From assembly GCF_007991335.1 (NCBI RefSeq), contig NZ_BJYD01000017.1, forward strand, positions 186,001 through 250,000: a DNA stretch of 64,000 nucleotides, read 5' to 3'. The translations under genes were made by a program, and so were the position numbers. The notes under the pieces are model-generated. The model saw only the letters and a list, made by a program, of their open reading frames with translations. It was not told the DNA's origin and made no database searches. Positions 19,340-32,182 of this stretch are shown one piece after another. Positions within the stretch are counted from its first letter, which is position 1, and every line of letters begins with the position of its first letter. Source of the stretch: Halobacillus faecis (GTDB taxonomy: Bacteria; Bacillota; Bacilli; Bacillales; Halobacillaceae).

Positions 19340-20890
19340 TTACAGCATTTCAGACGTTGTTTTTCCTTGCATATGATGAATAAGGTAATCAGGACCTCCA
19401 GCTTTTGAATCGGTTCCTGACATGTTGAAACCACCAAACGGATGATAGCCTACGATTGCTGCCGTACATCCACGGTTGAAGTACAAGTTACCAACATGGA
19501 AGTCTTCGCGTGCTTTTTCTATATGCTCGCGATTGTTGGAAATCACAGCCCCAGTTAAGCCATATTCGGTATTATTTGCGAATTTGATCGCCTCGTCGAA
19601 AGATTTCGCCTTCGTGAATCCTACTACAGGACCGAAGATTTCCTCCTGCATGAGACGTGCATCCGGAGCAAGGTCGGCAAAAACAGTCGGTGCGACAAAC
19701 CAGCCTTTGCTGTCGTCTCCTTTTCCGCCTGTCATCAACCTTCCTTCTTCCTTACCAATTCCGATGTAACTCATAATCTTATCATAAGCACCCTGGTCGA
19801 TCACGGGTCCCATGTAGTTGCTGTTATCCGTTGGATCACCATAGTTTACTTGTTCCTTCGTCTTCTGAACGACTCGTTCCAGCAGCTCATCATACACATC
19901 TTCGTGAGCAATAACACGGGAACATGCGGAGCACTTCTGTCCGGAAAAACCGAAAGCCGAGTACGTAATCGCATCAGCCGCTAGCTCGAGGTCAGAATCA
20001 CTGTCGACGACAATTGTATCTTTTCCGCCCATTTCGATGATGGTACGCTTCAACCACTTTTGACCTTCGTGAACTTTTGCTGCACGCTCGAATAAACGAG
20101 TACCGACTTCACGTGAACCCGTAAAGCTGATAAAACGAGTACGAGGATGATCGACAAGATAGTCCCCAACTTCCTTACCGCTTCCAGGAATATAGTTGAT
20201 CACTCCTTTCGGCAATCCCGCTTCTTCAAGCACTTCCATCATCTTATAGGCGATGATCGGAGTCGCACTGGCCGGTTTCAGAAGAACCGTGTTCCCGGAT
20301 ACCATAGCGGCAACCGTCGTTCCACACATGATGGCAAAGAGGAAGTTCCATGGAGAAATGACAACCCCTACTCCAAGCGGAATGTAATGGAAACGGTTGT
20401 TTTCAATCGGACGGGAATTGATTTCCACGCCTTTATCAATTTCAAGCATTTGTCGCCCATAATACTCCATGAAGTCGATCGCTTCCGCTGTATCCGCATC
20501 CGCTTCTTTCCATGGCTTCCCGCCTTCTTTGACGAGGTGTGCCGTAAACTCATGCTTACGACGACGAACAATCGCTGCCGCACGAAAAAGGATGTCCGCA
20601 CGGAACTTCGCTTTCGTTTTTCTCCACCAGTCAAATGTCTCATCGGCCACCTGGTGAGCTTTCTCAGCAAGATCCTGATTCGCCTTCGACACATAGCCGA
20701 TGACTTCTTTCTTGTTAGCCGGATTGACGACTTCAATCCTATCATCCGTCATGATCCGCTCCCCGCCGATAATGAGAGGATACTCTTTTCCAAGGTCCGC
20801 TTCTACCTGCTTGATTGCCGCCTGCAGAGCTTTCCGATTTTCTTCCACTGTGAAATCAGTAAATGGTTCGTGTTTGTAAGGGACTACCAT
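19340..20890 (-). CDS. pruA: 1-pyrroline-5-carboxylate dehydrogenase (RocA/PutC)
   Basis: A 516-residue aldehyde dehydrogenase superfamily enzyme that oxidises glutamate semialdehyde to glutamate with NAD+, the last step of proline and arginine use. Motifs: [15 protein letters not shown] and SFTGSREVG for cofactor binding, the general base in TIIEMGGKD, and the nucleophile in [14 protein letters not shown]. The near-complete match to the RocA/PutC pattern and the proline symporter downstream support the assignment. No proline dehydrogenase gene is in the window, so proline oxidation would need one elsewhere. A cre-like site lies upstream. Confidence 0.95.
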   Translation of the reverse strand: MVVPYKHEPFTDFTVEENRKALQAAIKQVEADLGKEYPLIIGGERIMTDDRIEVVNPANKKEVIGYVSKANQDLAEKAHQVADETFDWWRKTKAKFRADILFRAAAIVRRRKHEFTAHLVKEGGKPWKEADADTAEAIDFMEYYGRQMLEIDKGVEINSRPIENNRFHYIPLGVGVVISPWNFLFAIMCGTTVAAMVSGNTVLLKPASATPIIAYKMMEVLEEAGLPKGVINYIPGSGKEVGDYLVDHPRTRFISFTGSREVGTRLFERAAKVHEGQKWLKRTIIEMGGKDTIVVDSDSDLELAADAITYSAFGFSGQKCSACSRVIAHEDVYDELLERVVQKTKEQVNYGDPTDNSNYMGPVIDQGAYDKIMSYIGIGKEEGRLMTGGKGDDSKGWFVAPTVFADLAPDARLMQEEIFGPVVGFTKAKSFDEAIKFANNTEYGLTGAVISNNREHIEKAREDFHVGNLYFNRGCTAAIVGYHPFGGFNMSGTDSKAGGPDYLIHHMQGKTTSEML

Positions 20891-20952
20891 AAAAAACCGC
20901 CTCCTTGAAAAGTAAAATGGGTGACGCTATGTAATATTTTGAAAATTACCAC

Positions 20953-20966
20953 ATTAAGCGTTTCCA
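20953..20966. promoter_or_regulatory. Possible CcpA cre site upstream of pruA
   Basis: Read on the minus strand, TGGAAACGCTTAAT matches the cre consensus at 12 of 14 positions, about 65 bp before the start codon. Carbon-catabolite repression of proline use would be plausible but is inferred. Confidence 0.35.
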
Positions 20967-21149
20967 CAACCATTCTATCGTAACTATGCATCTAGTTCAA
21001 ACGATTGAGGCTGATTTTATCGCAAATATTCAACTGTGTAGAACTGAGGCCAAACATTTGCGTATTTCATCAAAATTCCTAGATATTTTTCTACTTTTGT
21101 CGAAATCCCACTACTCCTCAACTGTGTCTATTATATTAAAGATAATAAG

Positions 21150-21183
21150 AAAGACCGCATGGGGTGAGGCCCAGGCGGTCTTT
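21150..21183 (-). terminator. Terminator of the pcrB-pcrA-ligA-camS operon
   Basis: AAAGACCGC pairs with GCGGTCTTT, with inner C/G pairing, followed on the minus strand by a T-rich stretch. Confidence 0.82.
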
Positions 21184-21186
21184 GTA

Positions 21187-22362
21187 TTATTCGTAAACAT
21201 GAACGAAAGGTTCCTGCTCGCCGGCTTTTTTGACGATCAGACTTTCTGGTTCATCCATGCTGTGGATATTTACTTGGACATTATAGTGATCTGCAAACAT
21301 TTCGTTTACAAGACTGTACACATATTGTGTGAAGCCGACAACTTCCGATTCAGATTGGAATTGGATTGGTATTTCAATCGACACTTCACGCAGTTCGTTA
21401 TTGACGTAAAATCCATTGCCGATCATGCCTACAAAGTTCGGGAAATAGTCGGATACTTCTTTTCTGAAGTCCGAGAAGATTTGTGAATCATCGAAGTGGT
21501 CCTCTTCTGCTTCCTTGGATGGAAACAGCACGTGCTTTTCTTCGATACGATCCCAGCCATTTACGGTCATGTCCGAACCTTTAACGTACGTTTTACTTAA
21601 AAACTTACCTGGAACTTTCGAGCTTGCTTCCTCTTCTTCATAAAGGGCGAAGACGATTGGAACATCGTTCAGCTCTTCTCGTTTACGGATTCTATCTAAT
21701 ATTTCATCCGCATATTCTTTCCCTTTTTTAAGGAGTTCTTCCGTTGAATGATCTTCGGATAAGCTTTGTCCCTCTACTGTAAAGTTATATACGGTTCGTA
21801 AGGAAATCCCGATCGTTAGCCCACTCAGTTCCACCTTATTTTCGTCTTTTCGAACTAAGTAATTCTGTTCTATGATGTTGGAAATATAGCGGGGGCTCTC
21901 ACGGAAGTCTTCCTCTGTTGCTGCGTCCTCATTCAATTCAGGATTCAATCCATCTTCGACTTCTTCAGGATCCTGATCTTCTTCTACTGGCACGTTTCCA
22001 TCACGCCCCAACCATGTAAGGAGTGTATCTCCATCCAAGTACTGGCCAGGCTGGAAGAAGTATTTATCCGGGTCGTAGTATTCTTTAGAATGACGGCGAA
22101 GGCCGCTTTCAAATTCATCAATATCCATCCGGTTGCCCATCTGGTTCGTCGTCACAGCACGGGCGGTTGATACCTTCGGGCTGCTCTCTGTCAGGATCAT
22201 CCGGTAATCCTGTTCCGACATGTTGTAATTCGGAATGATGGCAGATTGATTATTTTTTTCATCTTTCGTTTCTTGTATGACTTCTTCTCTGTTGTCAAAA
22301 ACGGGTGTACACGCGCTTACGACGAGCAGTGAACTAAGCAACAGTGCGTGCATCTTCCTCAT
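21187..22362 (-). CDS. camS: CamS-family lipoprotein (YerH)
   Basis: A 391-residue secreted lipoprotein. The signal peptide ends in a lipobox with the Cys in SACTP near residue 18. The body matches the CamS/YerH family, whose staphylococcal member yields a sex-pheromone-like peptide from its signal sequence; the role of the mature protein is not known. A GTG three codons upstream overlaps the ribosome site, so I use the ATG at 22362, 8 bp after GGGAG. It is the last gene of the pcrB-pcrA-ligA-camS cluster, the same order as in B. subtilis. Confidence 0.88.
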   Translation of the reverse strand: MRKMHALLLSSLLVVSACTPVFDNREEVIQETKDEKNNQSAIIPNYNMSEQDYRMILTESSPKVSTARAVTTNQMGNRMDIDEFESGLRRHSKEYYDPDKYFFQPGQYLDGDTLLTWLGRDGNVPVEEDQDPEEVEDGLNPELNEDAATEEDFRESPRYISNIIEQNYLVRKDENKVELSGLTIGISLRTVYNFTVEGQSLSEDHSTEELLKKGKEYADEILDRIRKREELNDVPIVFALYEEEEASSKVPGKFLSKTYVKGSDMTVNGWDRIEEKHVLFPSKEAEEDHFDDSQIFSDFRKEVSDYFPNFVGMIGNGFYVNNELREVSIEIPIQFQSESEVVGFTQYVYSLVNEMFADHYNVQVNIHSMDEPESLIVKKAGEQEPFVHVYE

Positions 22363-22386
22363 GCTTTCCACTCCCTTAATGAGACC

Positions 22387-22420
22387 AGCCGGAGCGTGTA
22401 TGTTTTTTCACGCTCCGGCT
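22387..22420 (-). other. Stable hairpin between ligA and camS
   Basis: A 12-bp perfect stem (AGCCGGAGCGTG and its complement) with a 10-nt loop. No U-run follows it on the minus strand, so it looks like an mRNA processing or stability element rather than a terminator. Confidence 0.6.
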
Positions 22421-22451
22421 CCTCTTGTATAACCATAAAACGTTCGACCGA

Positions 22452-26697
<4,246 letters not shown>

Positions 26698-26701
<4 letters not shown>

Positions 26702-27408
26702 GAGGGTCCACCATCCTTCATCTTCATTGATTTAACGGCTTCTACCGTTTTAAGAGCAACCTCTAGGTTATCATAAATCACATCGCCGACAACGATGACA
26801 TCTGCATAGGCGGCCATTTCTGACGCCTGTTTCTCCGAACGGATGCCTCCACCGTAGACGAGGGATGTGTTTTCTAATTGTCGGGCTACGGCTTTGACCA
26901 AGTCAGGATCGCCGTAGGTCCCACTGTATTCCATGTAAAAAACGGGCAGATGGAAAATATGTTCAGCCATCTGAGCATAGGCGAGGACAGCTTCTTTATC
27001 CGGAAGCGAGCACTCCGTCCGTTTGAACACTTTCGCTTCAGGGTTTAGCACACAATACCCTTCTGTCAGCATGTCCTGCCACTCAATCACATCTGCATAC
27101 TCTTTGATCGCCTGGTGCTGCACATCAATCATCCACTTCTTATGACCACTGTTCAGGACAAGAGGGATGAAATAAGCATCAAAGCCGGGCGCAATCGCTT
27201 CGATGTCCGAAACTTCCAGCACAAAGCTGATGTCATACTCTTCGATGCGCTCCTGCAAATCCGTGACGTTTTCGAACGTCACACCGTCTGTGCCTCCGAC
27301 GATGATCGCATCTGTTCCTGATGTACATATCTTCTCTAAGTCTGCGTCTGTGATCGTCTTATTCGGATCAAGCTTGAACACATGATCCCACTTGCTTATA
27401 TTGTACAT
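26698..27408 (-). CDS. pcrB: Heptaprenylglyceryl phosphate synthase PcrB
   Basis: A 236-residue TIM-barrel prenyltransferase joining heptaprenyl diphosphate to glycerol-1-phosphate, a bacterial relative of archaeal GGGP synthase. Motifs: FKLDPNK near the start, [23 protein letters not shown], and the phosphate-binding VYGGGIRS near 190. The open frame extends 6 codons upstream, but the ATG at 27408 has a GGAGG site at the right distance and matches the family start. First gene of the pcrB-pcrA-ligA-camS operon. Confidence 0.94.
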
Positions 27409-27443
27409 TTCCGTCCTCCAAAACAACAGTTATCCATCTACCC

Positions 27444-27449
27444 ATTATA
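27444..27449 (-). promoter_or_regulatory. -10 box of the pcrB operon promoter
   Basis: A perfect TATAAT in GCTATAATGGG, 35 bp upstream of pcrB; the -35 region (TCAACC at 17 bp) is weak. Confidence 0.5.
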
Positions 27450-27536
27450 GCAAATTTTCATCCCCGGGTTGAGGGGCACAACCAAACAAATCGATGACCT
27501 TTATAAGAAGAGGTTGTGGAGGGTGGTGGAAATATA

Positions 27537-27555
27537 TGTATGACCTGGTACACCA
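27537..27555. repeat. Half copy of the TGTATGACCTGGTACACCA repeat
   Basis: This 19-mer is identical to one arm of the perfect palindrome between purB and purC (41838-41856), 14 kb away. Confidence 0.7.
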
Positions 27556-27570
27556 TAAATTGTAAACACG

Positions 27571-27610
27571 AAAAAGCCCGTCCTTTCTACCGAAAAGAGA
27601 GGCGGGCTTT
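27571..27610 (-). terminator. Terminator after the YitT gene
   Basis: AAAGCCCG/CGGGCTTT with an inner CTTTC/GAAAAG pairing; T-run on the minus strand. Confidence 0.75.
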
Positions 27611-27671
27611 GCTTTTGTACTGTTGTAAAATTATGGATGATAAAGTCGAACAAATATTTCCATCAAAAAAA

Positions 27672-28268
27672 TCACGATGGCTGTTCGGGGAGGAGGCGGG
27701 TGGATGTGAAGGTCATGGTGACGAGGCCGACGCTTAGGATGGTGATGGCCGAGAGCATGAGCGTCTCGAGCGAGAACAGATAGCCACTGGCACCGATAAC
27801 CACGGCGTCAATCGCGAGGATGACGAATCCGACATTGACTTTACACCAATCGGCGATCATTTGGGCGAGGAGGTCGGTTCCGCCCGTGCTTGTATGGACC
27901 CGGAGCATCAATCCAATTCCCCCACCCACAAGCGCTCCTCCAATAATGGAGCTGATTGCTGGATCGAGAGGCAAATGATGCACCCTTAATCCTTGAAGCA
28001 CGTCAATGGAAAAAGAAGAAATCAACAACCCGTGCAGACTGTTGTAGAAATACGAACGGTAAAAGAACCAGGCGAGCGTAAAGATCGGAATGCTGAAACA
28101 GATGATCGTAAGCCCGACTTCAAGTCCCCATATATAATTCGCAATCATCCCGATTCCGATGATGCCTCCATCTAACACATGATCCGGAATCAGGAAAAAG
28201 TTGATGCCGAGTGAAAGTATCATACTGCCGAGAATGATCATGGCGCCTTTTTTCAACATCGTTTTCAT
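27672..28268 (-). CDS. YitT family membrane protein (short form)
   Basis: A 198-residue membrane protein with five to six helices and the family features GINFFLIPDHVLDGGIIGIG (near 23-42) and HTSTGGTDLLAQM near 125-137. Most family members carry an extra C-terminal DUF2179 domain that is absent here, so it is of the short type. Transport activity has been suggested for the family, but substrate is unknown. It has its own terminator and lies between pcrB and yerC, where B. subtilis has other genes. Confidence 0.85.
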   Translation of the reverse strand: MKTMLKKGAMIILGSMILSLGINFFLIPDHVLDGGIIGIGMIANYIWGLEVGLTIICFSIPIFTLAWFFYRSYFYNSLHGLLISSFSIDVLQGLRVHHLPLDPAISSIIGGALVGGGIGLMLRVHTSTGGTDLLAQMIADWCKVNVGFVILAIDAVVIGASGYLFSLETLMLSAITILSVGLVTMTFTSTRLLPEQPS

Positions 28269-28360
28269 CGGACAGGTCCCCTTCCATAGTACTAGCCTAT
28301 GCCTGTCCGTTTTGTCTTAGAATCACGGAAAAGTGTTTCCATGGTCGATATTCAGATCAC

Positions 28361-28389
28361 AAAAAAGACTGCCACAAATGTTGGCAGTC
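28361..28389 (-). terminator. yerC terminator
   Basis: GACTGCCA pairs with TGGCAGTC (8 bp), followed on the minus strand by a run of six T. Confidence 0.9.
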
Positions 28390-28400
28390 TCCTATCACAT

Positions 28401-28703
28401 CTATTCGGTTTGTTTTGCCTGCACACGGTCAAGCGCTTGTGTATAGGCATCATTGCCATAATTCAAGCAGCGTTTCACACGGGAAATCGTCGCCGTGGAT
28501 GCACCTGTTTCGGTTTCAATTTTATGATAAGTGAAGCCTTCACGCAGCATGCGCGCTACTTCCAATCGCTGAGCGAGTGATTGAACTTCATTCATCGTTG
28601 CGAGATCATCAAAGAATTCATAGCATTCTTCTATACTCTGCAAAGATAAAACCGCTTCGAACAGTTGATCGAGCGTCTTTCCTCTCAATTTATCGATCTG
28701 CAT
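28401..28703 (-). CDS. yerC: YerC/YecD family TrpR-like DNA-binding protein
   Basis: A 100-residue helical protein of the TrpR superfamily with a helix-turn-helix near residues 55-80 (REGFTYHKIETETGASTATISRVKRCL). It resembles the YerC group next to pcrB in Bacilli. Known: related to the tryptophan repressor fold; ligand and targets are unknown here. The gene follows yerB by 13 bp and ends with a strong terminator. Confidence 0.9.
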   Translation of the reverse strand: MQIDKLRGKTLDQLFEAVLSLQSIEECYEFFDDLATMNEVQSLAQRLEVARMLREGFTYHKIETETGASTATISRVKRCLNYGNDAYTQALDRVQAKQTE

Positions 28704-28716
28704 GCCTTTTCCCTCC

Positions 28717-29784
28717 TTACTCCGATTCTACTGCAGCGTTTCCTGGAATGATGTTCACCCAAGTCTTCCCTGGTATAAATGCCAGAGGGCTGCCGTCTTT
28801 ATAGGGAAGCAATCGTCCATTGACGTTCTTCCACTCTACTTCTTTCATTTTTCCTTTTTGTAAAAGAAACCCGTTCCCGCCTGATGTCAGATCAATCGCA
28901 CGACGGCCGGCACCATCAATGATCCGGTGGTCCGTTTCAATAATCATGACATTGTCTGCAGCTATCCGCTCTCCATTCAAACGGTCGATGGTTGGCTCTC
29001 CATCACTGGAACGTAAAAACTGCTCTTTCTCTTCATCATAAGTAAAACTCACGTTCGTCCGACTGCCATAAGTGACCTGGACGTCCTCCACTGGTGTGCC
29101 ATCATAGAGCCCTTCTCCAGAGAAAGGCAGAGCTTCAGGTGCTCCTTCCGCCTCATAGCCTTTGCTCGCAACCGCCTGCTCGACTCCCTCTGTCAAAAGA
29201 TAAGAGTTGTGAGGAGCTGCACGATCGGAGGACCGTTCGAATAACCAGCCGTTGTTATCATACATCGCTCCATCCAGGAAATCGACACCGCTGCGGGCTA
29301 CTTTTTGATTGATGGCCATAGATGCACCGTGATAGGTATAAAGCGCATGAAACCCATCAGCGATTTCAAAATAGTATGGACGTGCACTTCTTACCGGACC
29401 TATTGTATCAGGAATATCACTATGGAACAAAGCGAGGAAGCGTGTAATCTGCCCCTCCGCCAAAACTTCATAGACAAGATCAGCCTGACTCAACCCGGAT
29501 TGAGGCCTTGCTTTCGGGTGGTTGTTCACCATAACGGACAAAGCACGATGGTCTGCTTCTTCAGACGTCGGTTCACCCGTCAGTGGAAACGTTTCTGTAT
29601 AGGCTTGTTCATTTTCTTCCTTTTCATCAACGGTCACGTTCTCTTCTGTCTCTATTTGTTCTACGACCGCTGTTTCTTTCTCGTTCGTTTCTTCAGGCTG
29701 GGCGGCCCCTGCTTCCTTATTGCAAGCGGCAAGAAAAAGGACGACAAGCAAGCTGAAGAATGTAAGCTTTCTCAATGATAGCAC
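28717..29784 (-). CDS. yerB: YerB-like lipoprotein (DUF3048)
   Basis: A 355-residue exported lipoprotein. The signal peptide ends in LAAC, with the lipidated Cys at residue 21, followed by a Glu/Thr-rich linker to about residue 70. The folded part contains the DUF3048 hallmarks VMVNNHPKARPQSGLSQADLVYE and GPVRSARPYYFEIADGFHALYTYHGAS. Function of the family is not established. It is the upstream partner of yerC and lies beside yerA, matching the B. subtilis order. Confidence 0.9.
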   Translation of the reverse strand: MLSLRKLTFFSLLVVLFLAACNKEAGAAQPEETNEKETAVVEQIETEENVTVDEKEENEQAYTETFPLTGEPTSEEADHRALSVMVNNHPKARPQSGLSQADLVYEVLAEGQITRFLALFHSDIPDTIGPVRSARPYYFEIADGFHALYTYHGASMAINQKVARSGVDFLDGAMYDNNGWLFERSSDRAAPHNSYLLTEGVEQAVASKGYEAEGAPEALPFSGEGLYDGTPVEDVQVTYGSRTNVSFTYDEEKEQFLRSSDGEPTIDRLNGERIAADNVMIIETDHRIIDGAGRRAIDLTSGGNGFLLQKGKMKEVEWKNVNGRLLPYKDGSPLAFIPGKTWVNIIPGNAAVESE

Positions 29785-29811
29785 TTCCTTATGTGTATTC
29801 CCTCTTTTATT

Positions 29812-31557
29812 TTAACGCATTATTGAAGGAAAGAGTACCTCTTTCTTTTTCACATCCATGATTCCAAGCGGAGTAATTCGGATGAATGGCAGATGCATGG
29901 ATGATAGGAAGAGGAGCGTGTAAACGGGATCATTGAATGTAAAGCCATGTTCATTCAGGCATTCTTTCAATTTCGCTTCTTCCTCCATGAGCTCTTCCAT
30001 CGGCAGATCGGCCATCACTCCGCCAAGAGATAGAGGCAGTTCAAATAGGACTTCTCCTTCATTGACGAGCACAATTCCCCCACCGATTTCCTTCATACGC
30101 TGAAAAGCCTTCTTCATATCTTTACGCGATTTCCCTGTCAATATGATATCCCCTGTATTGCTGTAAGAGCTGACGAGACCACCCAAACTCTGTGTGAATC
30201 CTTTCAGCAGCGTATTGACCATCCATTCTCCTTCCCGGTCCATGAGCATCAAGTAAGATTCTTTATTGTCCTCACTTAACCGGTCGGTGGAAGCATCCGT
30301 ATCGATAGCATAAGGTTTCATAATGACATCATTCACCATCTCAAGACCGATCGGCATGGAAAATTGCATATCCGCATCCGTCACTTCCCAATCCAGATCA
30401 AGCGGCTTCACACCATTTTTCTCCCACTGGATCGGTGTTTCTTTTTTCAAAACTTCACCATCACGCTTTGTCCACTCCCCTTTAGCGATGACGGAGTGGG
30501 GCATCGGGTCTTTCGGATGTGATAAAAAGTTCAGGTGAGCGACGCGCCCGGCGTTCAAGCTCCCCACACGATTTTCGATTCCGAAGTGACGAGCCGCATG
30601 ATAGGTAGCCATCATGTATGCATCGATTGCCGGGACGCCTGCATCCAATGCGATTTGAATACATGGATTGATCAGTCCTTCACGATAAAAGCCCGGCGTC
30701 GAACCATCCGTTGTGTACATCATATGGTCGAAGTGGGTGTGCCCTTTTTCTACAAGTCCTTGTAAAATATCCGGAAGATCCGGGCGGATGGAGGAATAGC
30801 GCAGTCCTGTATGATAACCGATTTCCAAACGTTTCAGTACATCGTCAGCGGTCATCGATTCGTGTTCTGAATCCATGCCGAGCAGGCGCATCTTTACGAG
30901 CGTTTGTTCAGAAGCACCCGGAAGATGAGCTTCCAATGGCTTTCTTGAGCGTTTGGTTTCCTGCATAAAATGCAGAATCTGCTCGTCCCCATGATGAAGG
31001 ACATCTGGCCAGGCGGTCAGCTCTCCGCCCTGAATGACCGCATCATGACTGATCCAGTCCGGAATCTGTGAATCGAAAGCATGACGATCTTCATCCCGAA
31101 GCACGGACTGTGAATCAAAGCGGGCCCACCAGTACATCGTGGCCGGTAAATCCATGAATTCTTCCAATAAAGAAAACGCTTTCTCTTTTTCCGTTAAAAA
31201 AAGCCACATCAAGTTATCGTTGACGAGCGTTGTGGTCCCTGTCTCTGCCGCATATTCTGCAAAGCTCTGGGGATTATATAACTGAAATGGGTGGGCATGC
31301 GGTTCAACATAGCCAGGCACAATATAACTGTCTGTGCCATCAATGATTTCCGTCCCTTCTGTATAGGAAGGAAGCTCTTGGCCGGTATATAGGATGCGAT
31401 CCTCATATAACCAAATGTGGCCATGCATCCATTTCTTTAAGTAAACATTCAAGTAAGTTGTATTTTTTATTAATTTCGTCGGCGCCGTTTTTCCATCGAT
31501 AATAGCTGCATGTTCGCGCAGCTGACGGTTCCGCCAACGAAAACGTGTTTCGTTCAT
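29812..31557 (-). CDS. yerA: Adenine deaminase-like amidohydrolase (YerA)
   Basis: A 581-residue metal-dependent hydrolase related to adenine deaminase (AdeC). The binuclear metal motif VEPHAHP is near residue 88, and the adenine-deaminase-like C-terminal domain fills the last 150 residues. The frame is open 39 codons further, but the ATG at 31557 has a GGGAGG site and the YerA N-terminus (MNETRFRWRNRQLREH). Adjacent to the purine operon, which suits purine salvage, though YerA activity is unproven. Activity inferred from family. Confidence 0.88.
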   Translation of the reverse strand: MNETRFRWRNRQLREHAAIIDGKTAPTKLIKNTTYLNVYLKKWMHGHIWLYEDRILYTGQELPSYTEGTEIIDGTDSYIVPGYVEPHAHPFQLYNPQSFAEYAAETGTTTLVNDNLMWLFLTEKEKAFSLLEEFMDLPATMYWWARFDSQSVLRDEDRHAFDSQIPDWISHDAVIQGGELTAWPDVLHHGDEQILHFMQETKRSRKPLEAHLPGASEQTLVKMRLLGMDSEHESMTADDVLKRLEIGYHTGLRYSSIRPDLPDILQGLVEKGHTHFDHMMYTTDGSTPGFYREGLINPCIQIALDAGVPAIDAYMMATYHAARHFGIENRVGSLNAGRVAHLNFLSHPKDPMPHSVIAKGEWTKRDGEVLKKETPIQWEKNGVKPLDLDWEVTDADMQFSMPIGLEMVNDVIMKPYAIDTDASTDRLSEDNKESYLMLMDREGEWMVNTLLKGFTQSLGGLVSSYSNTGDIILTGKSRKDMKKAFQRMKEIGGGIVLVNEGEVLFELPLSLGGVMADLPMEELMEEEAKLKECLNEHGFTFNDPVYTLLFLSSMHLPFIRITPLGIMDVKKKEVLFPSIMR

Positions 31558-31630
31558 GGAGCGTACCTCCCTGAGATCATTATGTTCTATCGTAACACAG
31601 GATATTCCATTCTGGTAAGGAGGAAGCACA

Positions 31631-31885
31631 ATGAAACCGAACATCGGAATCATCAACAGTATGGTCCGCATCACCGCAGGCCTCAGTATGCTGACCTATT
31701 TGACGATCCGCGGTGCACGCAGAGAGTGCGATTCTTCCCACCCGCTTCTGATCATGTTGTCTGCATTGAAGGTTGCGGAAGGGATTGTACGTTTCTGCCC
31801 TTTGACTGCTGTCTATGAGGAAATGGCTACAGAGAAAGACGGCATCGAGCAAAGCTGGCAGCAAAACCTTCCGCAGGACCAATAA
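31631..31885 (+). CDS. DUF2892 family small membrane protein
   Basis: An 84-residue protein with one or two hydrophobic segments (residues 5-25 and 38-56) and the family pattern MKPNIGIINSMVRITAGLSML. Cys33 and the Cys in FCPLTAVY are typical of the YgaP-like inner-membrane domain, here without a rhodanese domain. The start follows a strong AAGGAGG. It is divergent from yerA and ends before a bidirectional terminator. Function unknown. Confidence 0.85.
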   Translation: MKPNIGIINSMVRITAGLSMLTYLTIRGARRECDSSHPLLIMLSALKVAEGIVRFCPLTAVYEEMATEKDGIEQSWQQNLPQDQ

Positions 31886-32034
31886 ACGCGGAGGTGTACG
31901 GCATGTTTCTGCCGATGATATTCTTGTTCCGAAGATATATTAAAAATTTGGCCGATAAAAATAAAGGTTAGCCGAGATTTCTGGATTGATATCACCCAAA
32001 CGATCATGGATCAATTACAATCACCAACAAAAAA

Positions 32035-32052
32035 GAGCGGGCTGCCCCGCTC
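32035..32052. terminator. Bidirectional terminator (pur operon end / DUF2892 end)
   Basis: GAGCGGG pairs with CCCGCTC. The minus-strand side has a six-T run, so it probably ends the pur operon after passing antisense to the small EYxxD gene; the plus-strand tail is weaker. Confidence 0.75.
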
Positions 32053-32074
32053 TTTCTTCAAAAGGATGAAACAT

Positions 32075-32182
32075 ATGGATTTTATGGAATACTTCACAGA
32101 CGTCGGTTTCGTCATCGTCACCATCATCGGCTCGATTGCCGCTTTATTCTACGTCGGCATGCGGAGCCGCCGAAGAGACTGA
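32075..32182 (+). CDS. EYxxD-motif small membrane protein
   Basis: A 35-residue peptide starting MDFMEYFTDVGF, then one hydrophobic helix (VIVTIIGSIAALFYV) and a basic tail GMRSRRRD. The EYFTD sequence fits the EYxxD small membrane protein family found in Bacillales. AAAGGATG stands at a normal distance before the ATG. The last 39 bases overlap the 3' end of purD on the other strand (tail to tail). Function unknown. Confidence 0.72.
   Translation: MDFMEYFTDVGFVIVTIIGSIAALFYVGMRSRRRD

Noticed and set aside
20147-20908. A 253-codon open frame antisense to pruA
   Set aside because: Same pattern of antisense composition, no ribosome site and complete overlap with a conserved enzyme gene.
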